Of a stretch of DNA of 64,000 nucleotides, positions 50,672 to 61,950 are shown piece by piece. The notes under the pieces are model-generated. The model did no database searches. It worked only from the letters and a program-made list of their open reading frames with translations, and was not told the origin of the DNA. The stretch lies in contig NC_018263.1 of NCBI RefSeq assembly GCF_000227135.1, positions 1,935,186 through 1,999,185 on the forward strand. The letters are read 5' to 3'. The DNA comes from Leishmania donovani. Lineage: Eukaryota; Euglenozoa; Kinetoplastea; Trypanosomatida; Trypanosomatidae. A program made the position numbers and the translations under genes. The number at the start of each line of letters is the position of its first letter. Position 1 is the stretch's first letter.

Positions 50672-52534
50672 TCATTCGTGGCCCTCTGTCTTGTACTTGC
50701 TTGCCTCCACCTGCAGCTGCTTTGCGATGGCGGCCTGCTTCACCTTGTTGCGCTCGCCGTTCACGAAGCGCAGTGCTCGGCGCGGTAGCGCCACCGTGTC
50801 CGCAAGATGACGCTGCGTCTGCACAAGACGGTCCGCAACCAGCCGCTTCACATCAGCGTCGATGTCATCGGCAGACGCGGCAACGGCAATGGCAGAGAGC
50901 ACATCCATGCTTGATGGCGAGAAGCACAGCGTGCCCCCGGCCTCCCACAGTTGATCGACCACCTCGCGCAGTGCGGCTGTGTCACCGGGTGTCAGAGACT
51001 TGAGGCTGATCACCGTCTCGATCTGGTTCGCCTGCTCCGCAATGTCATTCTCCGCCTGCTGCTCCAGCAGCGTCGCGAATCGCTCGTCCGCAGCGGCCAG
51101 CAGGCCTTTCTCCTTGCACCACTCCAGCACCTTGCAAAACTTGGAGAGGGGCTGCTGCGTGACGCTCGGCGGGCGCTGCTCCAGCACCGTCTCCAACGCA
51201 TGAAAGGCCGCAGAGATGGCCGCCTGAAAGCCCTCGATCTCGTCGTCAGTAAGAGGGACGCGGCGTTGAGTGACGGCGGGGGCTGCATGGTCCACTGCGG
51301 TGGCAGAAGTGCCTGAGGAAGCGGCTTCGGCTGCTGTCCGTGGCAGCCCCTCCTCGTCGTCCCCGCCGAACACCTGCTCACTACTCCGCACTGTCGCCTC
51401 TTCGGCCGGTTCCTCGACGTGGGTATCCGAGGCGCCTTTTGCTGCAGCCCTTGGCGGCGGTGCAAGCGTCGGTTCTACAAGTCGACGCGCCTTCGACAGC
51501 AGCTTGCTGATTAGCTGGCACTTGGCTGCATAGTCGAACTTCTCCGCGGAGGGCGTGGGGATCACGCTGCCCTTCTCAACGTCGTCCTGCGCGTCGGTGA
51601 TCAAGGCTGTCAGTTTCTTGGCGCACACCTGAATATCTGCGACGCATGTCGACATCTCGATCAGCCGCTGAAGGCGACCAACAACGTCAAGGGAGGCTAG
51701 TTTCTTGAGAAGCTCGCGAGGTGAGAGAAGCGATGCCGCCTCTGCGTCCAGCGGAGGCGCCACCGGCGCCGGTGGCTGAGGTGGCGGCGCCAAGCCCTCC
51801 GCCTCGCCCTCCGCAGGGATGGCGGCATCTGCCTCCGTCGCCTTTACGGGCAGTGTACGAACACCCTCACCCCACGCCGACTTGCGCACACCCTCTTGCT
51901 CGCAGCGGATCAGAAACTCATGCGCTGGCGGGATCATGGGGCTTTTGCCAAGCGCGTACAAGGCAAAGAGGCGCTCGAGAGTCGTAAAAACCTCGTCCTT
52001 GTACTGTGACATGAGCTCCACGTAGACTGCTTTGGGCCGCTGGCTTACGGCTTGCAGGAAAGTGTTGACAGACTTGACTTCACGGAACTTTTTGCTTGCG
52101 TGGTAATCGCGGATGTACTCGGCGATCGTTTCCGCGTCGCCCAGCGTGGAGCGCAAGAGGGCAAAGTTGGAGTTGGGCTTCATATCTTTCTTCGCGCGCT
52201 TCGCCGTCCGTTCCGCATGAAGTGGTGAGTGAGAGCCGTGCTTCCCCGAGAGAGAGCGGTGGCGCATGAACTTCTTTGGCATGAAGCCGCGATCTTCAGG
52301 CGGCCCGTTGCGTCGGCCTCGCCCGCGAGTGTCGCCGCGACCCCGAGCATCGCCCCAATCTCTGCCATGCCCTCGGAAGGCATCCTGGCCGCTGTGCGAC
52401 AACCCGCGACCGCGACCGCGGCGGTCATTGGTGCCGCGACCACCTCGAAACATACCGCGCCCGCCCCGGCCGGCCCCTCCGGACGAGGAAGCATTCCCTG
52501 CTGGGGCGCTGGCAGACGACACGGGGGCCTCCAT
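50672..52534 (-). CDS. RGG-rich protein with helical C-terminal region, function unknown
   Basis: The protein has 620 residues from the ATG at 52534; the open frame upstream lacks another ATG. Residues about 19-75 are Arg/Gly-rich with many RG, RGG and GRG motifs, the kind bound by RNA and methylated by PRMTs. Residues 100-200 (SNFALLRSTLGDAETIAEYIRDYHASKKF...) and about 275-380 and 460-610 look mostly alpha-helical, possibly helical repeats. Ala/Pro/Glu-rich linkers lie between. No RRM, zinc finger or catalytic motif is seen. An RNA-binding or mRNP role is the natural guess from the RGG region. It could also be part of a larger trypanosomatid-specific complex. The family is not recognised. 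Confidence 0.75.
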   Translation of the reverse strand: MEAPVSSASAPAGNASSSGGAGRGGRGMFRGGRGTNDRRGRGRGLSHSGQDAFRGHGRDWGDARGRGDTRGRGRRNGPPEDRGFMPKKFMRHRSLSGKHGSHSPLHAERTAKRAKKDMKPNSNFALLRSTLGDAETIAEYIRDYHASKKFREVKSVNTFLQAVSQRPKAVYVELMSQYKDEVFTTLERLFALYALGKSPMIPPAHEFLIRCEQEGVRKSAWGEGVRTLPVKATEADAAIPAEGEAEGLAPPPQPPAPVAPPLDAEAASLLSPRELLKKLASLDVVGRLQRLIEMSTCVADIQVCAKKLTALITDAQDDVEKGSVIPTPSAEKFDYAAKCQLISKLLSKARRLVEPTLAPPPRAAAKGASDTHVEEPAEEATVRSSEQVFGGDDEEGLPRTAAEAASSGTSATAVDHAAPAVTQRRVPLTDDEIEGFQAAISAAFHALETVLEQRPPSVTQQPLSKFCKVLEWCKEKGLLAAADERFATLLEQQAENDIAEQANQIETVISLKSLTPGDTAALREVVDQLWEAGGTLCFSPSSMDVLSAIAVAASADDIDADVKRLVADRLVQTQRHLADTVALPRRALRFVNGERNKVKQAAIAKQLQVEASKYKTEGHE

Positions 52535-54084
52535 GAGGTTTCTTCTTGGCAGTAGACGTGGCAGTCCGAAAGTACAGGGATGGCTCCCACCGTTCGCGAC
52601 ACGAACGCGACAATGACGCAAAGTCCGCGGTGCAAGCACAGCTAATCGTGAAGCAAGTGGCCGCGCCAGTCAGGCAGCGCACCCGTGCAGATGCGCGTTG
52701 GAACGGAGACGAAGAAGGGGAAAGTGAGGGGCGAACGCATGCCTAGAAACGCGCAGAAGTCACCCATACAAATTCACGCACGTTTCTCGTGTTGTCGTCT
52801 GCGAGATTCCGGCCCGAAACGGTGAGCTACAAGAGTGGCGGACAGCTCTCTCGACAATCGCCGTCACAACCCTCACACAGCGCTTACGCGGTGCTCTAGT
52901 GGTGGTGCTTCTTCCTTCTCGAAGGCGCCACACATACACACACACACACATGCGCGAGACTGCACGCCGAAAGCTGTGCGCTGCCCGATGCAAACACGCC
53001 CACTGGTGGCTCGGCCTGGCTGTTTCATGTGATGTTTAGCATCGCTATTTTTCTTTTGGCATTCCTTGAAGGCGTGATTCGCTGATACGCGCCGCCGCTT
53101 AGACTCACGTGCAGAGATGGCGCAGCTCCTCCGCACATAGGAGACACGCTGCTGCATGGTCACTGAGAGAGGGATCTTGAGCTACGACACGCAAAAAAAA
53201 AAGCACCGGTAGAAAAACAGTCCCTTCCCAACACGGACACGAAGAAAAAACAAGCACACATCCCACACCACCGACGTATGAGCAGTGCATACTCGAAAAG
53301 ACAAGAGGGAAGGGACATACACGCATATACATATACATGTGTCCCGGTATCAGACGACGATGGGCCCTCCTTCTGTCGTCGAGGACGCAAAGAGAGCGAG
53401 TACAGGAAGTCTCCATGAGGTAGCTGTTCATGTTCATTTTTGTTTGTTCAAGGAAGCCCGGCCGGAGCAAAAGACAAGAACCCCCCCCCCCACACACACA
53501 CACACGCACACGCACGCACCGTACCTCAACAAAAAGCAAAACATCCACAAACAAAAAAAAAACAAAGAAAAAAGGTCAGAGTGCCCAGCAGGAGATTCAG
53601 CATGGATCTACGCGTCTGCCAGAGGCCCTTCTCTGTCCGCGTGTAAGCTCGTATGCCGCATGCATCTGCCACACACACAAACACACACATAAACAACGCC
53701 ACCCATCACCGCTGAGCCTCAACTCAAAGACAGGGGGGGGCGCAAGCCTGGGACATGGTGGTGAGAGAGGGCTTCTGCCGCCACACAAAGAGGAGGGATG
53801 TCAGCATCGAGGGGCTACACTCTCGGTCGGCGAGGAAACGAGCGCAACGCACAAGCGATGCACCTCTGCAACGCAGCAGTCGACCTTTCACCCATCTACC
53901 AAGCGTTGTATTGTGGAAAGACGAAGAGGTTAAGGGAGGGCCATGCGTTTTGGTGTTCAGCATCTGCCGACGCGGGGAACGGGCAGCACGTCGGTACAGA
54001 CGTCGTTGCCATGGCACACTTTGTATGTTTGCGTGTGTGCGTATCCTCCTTCCCCTCCTCATCTATTGTGTTTCGAGTGCCCGC
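52535..54084. other. Intergenic region with C11-(AC)n tract
   Basis: No gene is supported. C-run plus (AC)n at about 53481-53518, A-run near 53189-53198 and 53554-53563, (CA)n near 52934-52951. It would be the 3' UTR of CK2 beta and the leader of the RGG-protein gene. Confidence 0.5.
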
Positions 54085-54912
54085 CTACTCCGCCTTTCCT
54101 TTTGAGCTAGAACTTGAGGATTCTGCGGGCAGCCGCTGATCCAAAACGTTCGACCCTGCGACGGCGCCCTCTTCTTCTTTGTGGTGAAGCCCGGCCTCGG
54201 CTTTGTGTGACACATCCCCTGCGCCTGCGGAGGCGGCCCCGGTCTCCTCTTCGCCCGCGCCGTTGGTGATGAGGGGCGTGCCTGGCTTTCGAACGCGGAA
54301 GCCGTACACCTTCGGCACGTACTGCTGGTTCGGCGGCGGGATCGACACGCCGCGCTCGCGTAGCTGCATGAGCAGCAGGTGAGGGAACGTGGTGCCCCAG
54401 AAGGCGCCGTCGAGGCTACGGTGGCGGACGGAGCGAGGGTGGTAAATGTCCTCGCAGCGTGGACAAAAGAGCTTCACGGAGCTCTCACGCACCACGTCGC
54501 TCTGGCCCACCGGGAGCAGCGCATGGCCCTCGCAGAAGACGCGGGGACAGCTACCAAACTCGCCCTGCATATATTTTTCCTCCATCAGCTTGAGGCCGCG
54601 GCCGGTGGTGATAAAGCGGGCGTGAATAAGACCGTAGAGGATCTCCGCGGAACTCTCGACGAGACGCTTCTGCTGCTCGGTAAGGCCGTCGCTCTCCATC
54701 GACTCCACGTCGAGGATCAGTTCTAATGCGTAGTGGTAAAATGGCACTATGGGAGCCAATCCAGTTAAGTTGAAATCGTCTGTGATGAACTCACGGTCGA
54801 CCATGCAGAAGAACTCGTTGCCCTTCAAGTCGCAGAACCACGTAATCCAGCTCACAAGCTCTTCATCCTCGTACTCGTACTCCATGTTCTCTGCGGAGTA
54901 CGCCTCATCCAT
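54085..54912 (-). CDS. Casein kinase 2 regulatory subunit (beta)
   Basis: The protein has 275 residues from the ATG at 54912. The CK2 beta fold is clear: SWITWFCDLKGNEFFCMVD (21-39), the acidic loop, LYGLIHARFI (92-101) and the dimerising zinc finger with C122, C127, C150 and C153 (CPRVFC ... FCPRC). The closing HPRSVRHRSLDGAFWGTTFPHL and KVYGFRV segments match the family. About 65 residues beyond the usual end (after 210) are Ala/Gly/Glu/Ser-rich and not conserved with animal CK2 beta (215 residues). CK2 beta dimerises and binds two catalytic subunits, tuning substrate choice of this pleiotropic Ser/Thr kinase. The first in-frame ATG is at 54912, and the family's N-terminus starts there. Confidence 0.95.
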   Translation of the reverse strand: MDEAYSAENMEYEYEDEELVSWITWFCDLKGNEFFCMVDREFITDDFNLTGLAPIVPFYHYALELILDVESMESDGLTEQQKRLVESSAEILYGLIHARFITTGRGLKLMEEKYMQGEFGSCPRVFCEGHALLPVGQSDVVRESSVKLFCPRCEDIYHPRSVRHRSLDGAFWGTTFPHLLLMQLRERGVSIPPPNQQYVPKVYGFRVRKPGTPLITNGAGEEETGAASAGAGDVSHKAEAGLHHKEEEGAVAGSNVLDQRLPAESSSSSSKGKAE

Positions 54913-57897
54913 TTTGATGTTCTTCAAGGGGCTTTCGTGTGTGCGTGCGTATATGCTTTACTTTTTGCTTTTCCGCTCTGGAGTCCCCCTGGCAGTCTGA
55001 AAAGATCGGTACGGCGGTCTTGCGACGTTGACAGATGACGGCAGTAAATCACGTCGGCGCAGCCAACGGAAGCACGTACACACTCGCCGAACAACAAGTG
55101 GGCGAGAAGAGAGCGCGGCGAGCCAGCCGATGCGGCAACTCAAACTAACAAGAACGAGCTCCCTATTGTGAGGTATTATACTACTGCGCGCCCGTGTCGG
55201 AGTGCCGCGCACAAAGAACGTGCAATCAGGGGTGAAAAAAAAAGACCGGAGATATGTAGTTGGGCAACATCCTGTAGAAAAGAAGGTGGCACACGGAGCA
55301 GGAGCATGGTTGACGGCGCGGCGAGGCATCAGCTGTTGCTTGAGAGAGCAATACCCGCATGATGCGGACGCACATGTCGGGCGCATGCGTTGTCGGAACT
55401 TCGGTTCCCGTCCATGTTGTGATCGCTCCCGCTGCTGGACGCGCCCACACGCTTGAAGGCGTTTGTGCTCTCCGGCGCCGAAGAGGCCCAACACTCGCCT
55501 AGCACTGCTTGGACGGCAGCAAAATAAAAAAGGGCAGTCGAACAAAAGAGCTTTCTTCCCTCTGTGTAGCTCTCTCTATCTGTCTCCTCCAGCAAGGCAC
55601 CGGGCCTGGCATGATCCGCACGCCGTCACGCCTCCGCCCTGTGCGTGGGTTGAGGCCGTTGGAGGGCAGAGTGATCCAGCAAGGAAAACAGGAGAGCAGG
55701 AGACGCTCTCACCCTCGTGGATACGCCAGAAGAACACACACACACACGCACGCACGCACGCACAAGCGCGTAGGTGCGCATCGTGGCTGCACCACAACTG
55801 TGCGCATGCGCCTTCAGAGTGCTGGGAGACACCAAGTGAACGCGTCCGCACGAGAGGAGGGCGAAGCGAGAGAGACATGCAGACTCAACCGAGAGGATAT
55901 CACCCTGGGCATGGCGCACACCGCCATTAACCCGCAGCAACGCCGCTCGTCTGCCCATCTCCCTACTTTCTCCCTAAGCATCCCCGCATTCTATTTTGTT
56001 GCAAGGGTGGTTTTCTCAGTTTCACAGCGACTCCCATGTTTAACGCCTTAGGCTCACATGAGCACAAGAAAGAGAACTGCATATCGCGTACAACCAAACA
56101 AGCAATCCTTCATCTTTTTCTTTTTTGTGCGCCCTGTCGACGCTTCACTGGACAATTTTTTTCCCTACAAGATCCTCTATTCAAGATAAATAAACACCAT
56201 GAAGAAACAAAACAACGGTGCTCTCTCATCCCTCCCCCAGTTCCTCCTTCGCCAGACCGGGTGTGTTGCTGTGTGTGTCGAAACGCCTGCATGTGCGCCT
56301 CACTGCCACCCTCTGCCGCCCTTTGCCTCCCCTCTTGCAACCACACATCCAATGCATCACACACGCGTCGACGGTGCGGGAACGGGAGAGAGGAGCGGTA
56401 GCGGCAGGGAGAGGGGGGCACACTGCGAACGTGGAGAAGAGGGGAACAGGCGGAGGGGAGGGAGGAGGGCAGAATAAAAAAGACCAAGAAGCGCACCTGA
56501 GTGCTCAGAGAGACACATAGCACACATACACACATACTCACACAATCGACAACACATGGATCTTCTTACAAGCACAAACTCAAACACACAGACACGCACA
56601 CGCATACACCACCTGCATCAACACGTTACCTCCCCTGACACAGCGAGACTGTTCATGTGGCATGCAGTAGCATCTCTTGAGAGACGCAGAGAGACAAGAA
56701 AACGAGATCGATACAAAGGCGCGCGCACACACACACACAGAGATGTTTGAAAAGGCGAGGAGGCCAAAGTGCAAGCTGGAACGCTCGCTGACGCACGCGC
56801 ATATGCGACGGAAAAAGAGCAAACATCCCCCGCCCCCTCAAGAACACAAAAGGAAAAATAATAATAACTAAATAAATAATAGTAAGGGAGCACCGACGAG
56901 CTGCAGGAGGAGGTCCTCGTGCTTGTTCTTTCCAGTCGTCCTCCTCCCCTTCCTCTCTCCCACCTCACCCCAAGTTTCACGAGTACAAACAGAAGAGCAA
57001 AGAGGAAAAGAGGAAACCAACAACAATATATATATACACATATTTATATATGCATACATGTATATATAAATACATCTATATGTATACCGACGTCAGCACA
57101 CGCGCGTGCGCAAAAAATCAACGAAAAAAGACAAACAGAGAGAGACAGACAAACAACGGGTGCTCAGAGCGCTACACAACACTTGCAGCTCTCCTTGCCA
57201 TCCAAAGAGCCCCTTCGTTTCCTGCGGTTTATCCACCCAACACGCCAAACTAACAAAAAGAACATCACAGGAAGAACAGTGTCGCTACACCGAGACGAGG
57301 AAAGAATGCACTACGCCCCTTTCCGTTTCCCCCGTGTTTGCGCTACAGGCCGCTCGTCCACGGCCAAAACCACCCTTCTCTCCCCAGCGTTTCGCTACAA
57401 ATATCGCCTCCACCCTGGCCTACGTGGGTCTGCACACGCCTTCTTTGCACCGCTGCCGTGTAAAGAATACGCCCCACCATGGCATACGTTAGCTTCACCT
57501 CTTCCTTCTTGCGCCGAGCACGTGCTCCTATGTTGTTGCTGCTGCTTTCTCAGTGCAGGTACAGAAGAGAGGGAGGGGGTGTACAGTTCGATTCTCGGCT
57601 CCTTGACTTGTTTTCCAGCTGTGAGACTGCCTCGGAGAGACACCGACATACATACACACACACACACGTAAATACACATACAGATACAAAAACACGCGAC
57701 TCCGCTTCGAGGGAAGAAGACGGACGACCGCGGTAGCCAGAGAAATGAGAGGAGAACGAAGATCATGAGTCAAAGACAAGGCGATACGCCCCCCCCCCCC
57801 ACCCACCCACCCACACACACACAAAAGGACGAGAAGTGACGTCTATAATGGCGGGGGCGCATTGCTCTTTAGTCAAGATAAAAGGAAGTGGGCATGG
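54913..57897. other. 3 kb intergenic region rich in microsatellites
   Basis: No gene is supported. It has (AC)n-(GCAC)n at 55734-55765, a TA-rich block with alternating A/T at about 57026-57085, (CA)n near 57655-57667, and a composite C12-(ACCC)n-(AC)n at 57789-57823. It presumably holds a long 3' UTR of the PUF-like gene and the CK2 beta leader. Confidence 0.5.
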
Positions 57898-60798
57898 CTA
57901 CTCAGCGTTGGGAGAGCTCGGCTCACTCGTCGCACCCGGGGCGCTTGCGGCGCCGAGGCGGGCGGACTGCTCGCTTTGCCAGCCGGCGAGACCCCTGCCG
58001 TACTGAATTCTGCTGAGCTTCCCCAAGTTGGCTGTCATGAAGGCGTAATACTTCGCCTCCAACTCCTTGGCTTCCGCCACCACTTCCGACTCGGCAGCCA
58101 CCTTGCCCGTGGCGTAGTCCGTCAGTTGTCCGCACAGGTGGCGCACCACGTAGTTGCCGGAGGGGCTGATGGCGAGGTTCATGAACGACTCGTCGGCCTT
58201 CTCCATCAACGCACGTGCGACCTCCAGCGTGAACCGCCCGCCATCCTTCGTCTGTCGAGCCACCGTCAGCGCCTCCTGCACGCAGTGAGAGAGGTATTTC
58301 TCCTTCGACGACTCGAAGATTGTGTTGACGATGCCGTTAAGCAGCTTGCGCAGATACGCCTCGATGGGGGTGCCGGGCACAGCGCGGCTGGCGAGGCTTG
58401 TCAGAAGGTTTCGGTAGACGTTTCCTCCTATGAAGCTGGCGTCATTGGTCGACCATGCGCCTGCCATCGTGGACAGAATTGTTTCGCACTGCTGCACAAA
58501 TGCATCGTGCTCCTTCTTCTTGCGACTAGCGGGGTTCTTGAGCGAGGAAAGGATGACGTCGGCGAAGATAGGGACCATGTAGCGTAGAACGAAAGAACCG
58601 ATCAGGTGGTGGCCAACGTAGCGCAGGCGGGACTCGACCGTTGCGGGTTTATCCGCCGCAGCAGCGTCGGCGTCCAGCTGCGCCTGCGTGGTGAAGCGCG
58701 TGCGCTTGCGGCCCGGCACCGGCTGCTCGCCGGTGCACCACGACTCGGCGACGGCGTAGTGTAGACGCCAGTCCACCGGCCCAACCGAGGCCTTGTACTC
58801 TGCGAGGCTGCTGGGGGCTTGCTTCGCCGCCGGCGACTCCGACGCCGCTTCCCTCTCCCCCTCTGGTGCCTCCTCCGTCTTTGCCTTCTGCGCGCCGTCG
58901 TCGGCATTTGCGTCACCCTCCTCCGCCTCGCGGCTGCGCTTCAGTCCAGGCTTCCTGTTGATCTCCTCCGCGGCCCGCTCAGCCACGCTGATCTTGGCGT
59001 GCTGAGGATCCATGGCCTGCAGCAGGGCCAGTATGGTGTTGCCGCAGCTGGCGGAGCTGGTCAGCTGCACACCGTAGCGGGCGATTGCATCGCACAATGC
59101 CTTCACCTCTTGTGCCTTCGCCTTCGCCGGCTTCGGGGCCTCCCTACCGACCGGGACAACGCCGAAAAACTGGAAGACTAGGTCTGACAGAAGCGGGTAG
59201 TGCAACAGCGGGTCGATGAGCCGCAGCGAGGCGCTCCATTCGATGCGGTTAAGCGGGTTGGCTTCCGGGTTCGGCGGCGGCGGCACGATCTTCTCAAAGA
59301 AGACCTGTCGTTTTCTGCTGACGGCGAGAGCAGCGCGCAGGATGCGGATACCCTGCGGCGATGACATCAGCGTGCGCTTCACCATCTTCTTTGGTGCAGC
59401 GGAGCCCTCGGCGGGCTTTTCAGCGGCCGCTGCTTTTTGCTCCTCGCCCTCCTCGCCCTCCTCGTCTTTATTGTGGCCCACTTCAGCGTCCGCGCCCTCC
59501 TCGTGGGCCTCGCCTTGCTGTGGACCATCTTCCTCAGCATCCGAGAGGCGCATTAGATGGCTGAAAAGCCTCGTGGACTCATCTGAGTCGGCCGCCATCT
59601 CGGTCATCAGCGCTTCGTACGTTGCGATGTCCTTTGTGATGGCCTCCAGCAGCTCATCGCGGGTCTTCTCATGCACGTTTACAGGCTGCTCGCCCTCCGC
59701 TGGCGTCGTCTGTGGCTTGTCAAAGGCCGTCAGGAGCATCATGAGGGAGCGGAAAGTGCTGAACACGGCGCCCTGGATAGCTGCGCCGTTGGCCAGGTCG
59801 ACGAGGCGCTCAGCATGGCCAACAATCACGCATGGGACCCCCACGAACGTCTCAGCTGTCTTTTCCGACAGGAGAGTGTCTTCGGGACCGCGCGGGATAG
59901 ACAGACAGGCGGCAGCGTACTTCTTCTGGATTACGACGAGTACCCGAATCGTGCTACCGCGCACACGCGAACGCATCGCAGAGAGCACCTCCGGTGCGAC
60001 GATCGTTTCAGTCGCCCCCTTGCGTCCGACCTCCTCCAGCTGCGCGTAGCTGTCGAGGTGGACGACGGCATACGACTCGAGCATACGCCCACCACGACCA
60101 CGGCCACCGCCGCGACCGCCACGCTGCAACCCACTCGGCCCGCCACGCCCGCCGCGACCGTACTGCTGGCTTAAGGGCTGCTGCTGCTGCTGCTGCTGCT
60201 GCTGCGGCTGCGGCTGCGGCTGCGGCTGCTGGGGTTGTTGTGGTCGCTGTGGCTGCTGCGGTTGTTGCTGGACGCCGTACGCGCCGCCCTGGAAGCCACC
60301 ACGCGCTGCCGGCGCGTAGTTGGGGTTCTGGTTGTAGCCCTGGTTGTAGTAGCCCTGCTGCTGCTGAACCGGGTAGTAGCCCGGCCCGTAGCCCTGCCCA
60401 TAGCCGCCGCGGCCCATCGGAGCCGCAGCACCTGGGTACCCCTGCTGGATACCGGCGCCACCGTAGGCGCCACCGCCCTGGTAGTAGCCACCGCGAGAAG
60501 CATAGCCCTGCTGCAGCTGTGCCTGCTGCTGAGGCGGTGTCGGCTGGTAGCCGCCACGTGCAGCGTATGGCTGGTTGTAGGCCTGGCTGTAGCCTCCGTA
60601 CTGCTGCGCAGCCACCTGCTGGGGCGGCTGGGAAGCCATCTGCTGCGGCTGCGGCGGCTGCTGGGCATGCGGGGGATAGTAGCCAGCGCCACCGCCGCGG
60701 CCCGCCTGCTGCGGGTATCCTTGAATAACATCCTGCGGCGTGTAGCCGCGCTGGTATCCGGCGTACGGATTTCCGTTGTTCGGTGCACCTCCCTGCAT
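57898..60798 (-). CDS. Q/G-rich RGG protein with PUF-like helical repeats
   Basis: The protein has 966 residues from the ATG at 60798, the first ATG in a frame open to 61194. Residues 1-212 are Gly/Gln/Tyr/Pro-rich and prion-like, with a Q9 run at 199-207 encoded by CTG repeats on the plus strand. An RGG box spans 214-238. From about 440 onward there are alpha-helical repeats resembling Pumilio/Nop9-type units: SPQGIRILRAAL, SASCGNTILALLQ, HHLIGSFVLRYMVPIFADVI, FIGGNVYRNLLTSL and SPSGNYVVRHLCGQL. Acidic and Lys/Arg-rich linkers (about 390-440 and 590-640) interrupt them. PUF and Nop9 proteins bind single-stranded RNA, Nop9 in small-subunit ribosome assembly. I infer RNA binding; assignment to Nop9 is tentative because the repeats are diverged and the N-terminus is atypical. 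Confidence 0.65.
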   Translation of the reverse strand: MQGGAPNNGNPYAGYQRGYTPQDVIQGYPQQAGRGGGAGYYPPHAQQPPQPQQMASQPPQQVAAQQYGGYSQAYNQPYAARGGYQPTPPQQQAQLQQGYASRGGYYQGGGAYGGAGIQQGYPGAAAPMGRGGYGQGYGPGYYPVQQQQGYYNQGYNQNPNYAPAARGGFQGGAYGVQQQPQQPQRPQQPQQPQPQPQPQQQQQQQQQPLSQQYGRGGRGGPSGLQRGGRGGGRGRGGRMLESYAVVHLDSYAQLEEVGRKGATETIVAPEVLSAMRSRVRGSTIRVLVVIQKKYAAACLSIPRGPEDTLLSEKTAETFVGVPCVIVGHAERLVDLANGAAIQGAVFSTFRSLMMLLTAFDKPQTTPAEGEQPVNVHEKTRDELLEAITKDIATYEALMTEMAADSDESTRLFSHLMRLSDAEEDGPQQGEAHEEGADAEVGHNKDEEGEEGEEQKAAAAEKPAEGSAAPKKMVKRTLMSSPQGIRILRAALAVSRKRQVFFEKIVPPPPNPEANPLNRIEWSASLRLIDPLLHYPLLSDLVFQFFGVVPVGREAPKPAKAKAQEVKALCDAIARYGVQLTSSASCGNTILALLQAMDPQHAKISVAERAAEEINRKPGLKRSREAEEGDANADDGAQKAKTEEAPEGEREAASESPAAKQAPSSLAEYKASVGPVDWRLHYAVAESWCTGEQPVPGRKRTRFTTQAQLDADAAAADKPATVESRLRYVGHHLIGSFVLRYMVPIFADVILSSLKNPASRKKKEHDAFVQQCETILSTMAGAWSTNDASFIGGNVYRNLLTSLASRAVPGTPIEAYLRKLLNGIVNTIFESSKEKYLSHCVQEALTVARQTKDGGRFTLEVARALMEKADESFMNLAISPSGNYVVRHLCGQLTDYATGKVAAESEVVAEAKELEAKYYAFMTANLGKLSRIQYGRGLAGWQSEQSARLGAASAPGATSEPSSPNAE
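60178..60204. repeat. CTG trinucleotide repeat encoding polyglutamine
   Basis: Nine CTG units on the plus strand (CAG on the coding strand) encode residues 199-207 of the PUF-like protein. Flanking CGG/CTG units extend the Gln/Pro-rich tract to about 60250. Confidence 0.85.
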
Positions 60799-61950
60799 TT
60801 TTTTTTCGTATCCAGAAACTCGCGTGCTGGGGCCAACAAAACGACGAGGAACAAAGGCGACGGCGAGCGGAGGGACAGACAAAGAACGAAGATCAAATAA
60901 ACGAAATGTACGGATTTCTCTACCGTGATCTCCCGGTGCACAGGGCACAATACACACACACACACACGCACACCACGACAGTAACGTGTGAGTGCGCGGG
61001 TGTATGTGGGGTTGACGCGCAGGCACGTGCGCGGGCGGCAGACAGCAATGGATATGAAGTGCGCACACCCGAATGAGTCGCAGTGTGGCACATCGAGAGA
61101 GAGGAGCACGCACGCGTAGAGAGCAGCACAACAAGAACAGCAGCCAATAAAAGAGAAACGACAGAAAGAGAACGAGAGAGATGACGTGACACACCCACTA
61201 AAGGCAGTACTTAGAGGATTGCCAGAGAAGGCGCCCCCCTAGGGTGAGCGAAGTACGCTCTGAAAAACATCTGGTGGACATGTACGACACCTCACAAAAA
61301 ACGGTCATGGTGAGTCTGGCAAGACACGCAGGGACCTCAGCACAAACGGCAACCAGCAGTTCGCGTTATGACTGGAGGCGTGCACTGAAGCGAGATGATC
61401 CACGGCTGATGCACGATGCCGTTCAGTCCCTGCAGCGCGTGCGCACCTTGCAAAGCCGCACGTTGAAGAGATCGATGATGCGGAGTTGAGAAACGAAAAA
61501 AAAAAGTGCGAAAGTACGGGGTGGTGGCGACGAAATGTCCGCCAACTCACCTCGCCAGCACATCACAGTCTGGTTTACATACGGCGTCTGTGCATACAAC
61601 TCACATAGATGCCAAAAGCAAGGAAAAACACGTATATATATATACAAAGGATGGCTAAGCACCTCAGCACACAGGCACAGACAGAGGCGCATGAGAAGCG
61701 CAGGATTGGAGGATGAAGAGGAGGAGATGCGATGTGTGTGCGTGTGTGTGTGTGGGTGGGTGGGTTGGGGGTGGGGGAGGGGGCAAATCCTGAGTGCGAC
61801 GGAGCCTCCGCACATACTTGCTGAATTCGTGGGGTGGCATTCGCCTGCTCTCTGACACGGACAAGTGCCACCATCAACGAGCGCGACAAAGTCGAAGGAA
61901 AGCTATGGAGGCAAGACGTGGCAGGCAAGCACCTTCCCCCGAACCGCTGC
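60799..61950. other. Intergenic region
   Basis: No gene is supported. A T9 run sits directly before the PUF-like ATG (A9 on the mRNA sense). (CA)n lies near 60953-60967, TA-rich sequence at about 61634-61643, and a GT/G-rich tract near 61733-61781. Confidence 0.5.

Noticed and set aside
54913..54927. Earlier start of CK2 beta (five more residues)
   Set aside because: It would use TTG; the first ATG is at 54912 and agrees with the family.
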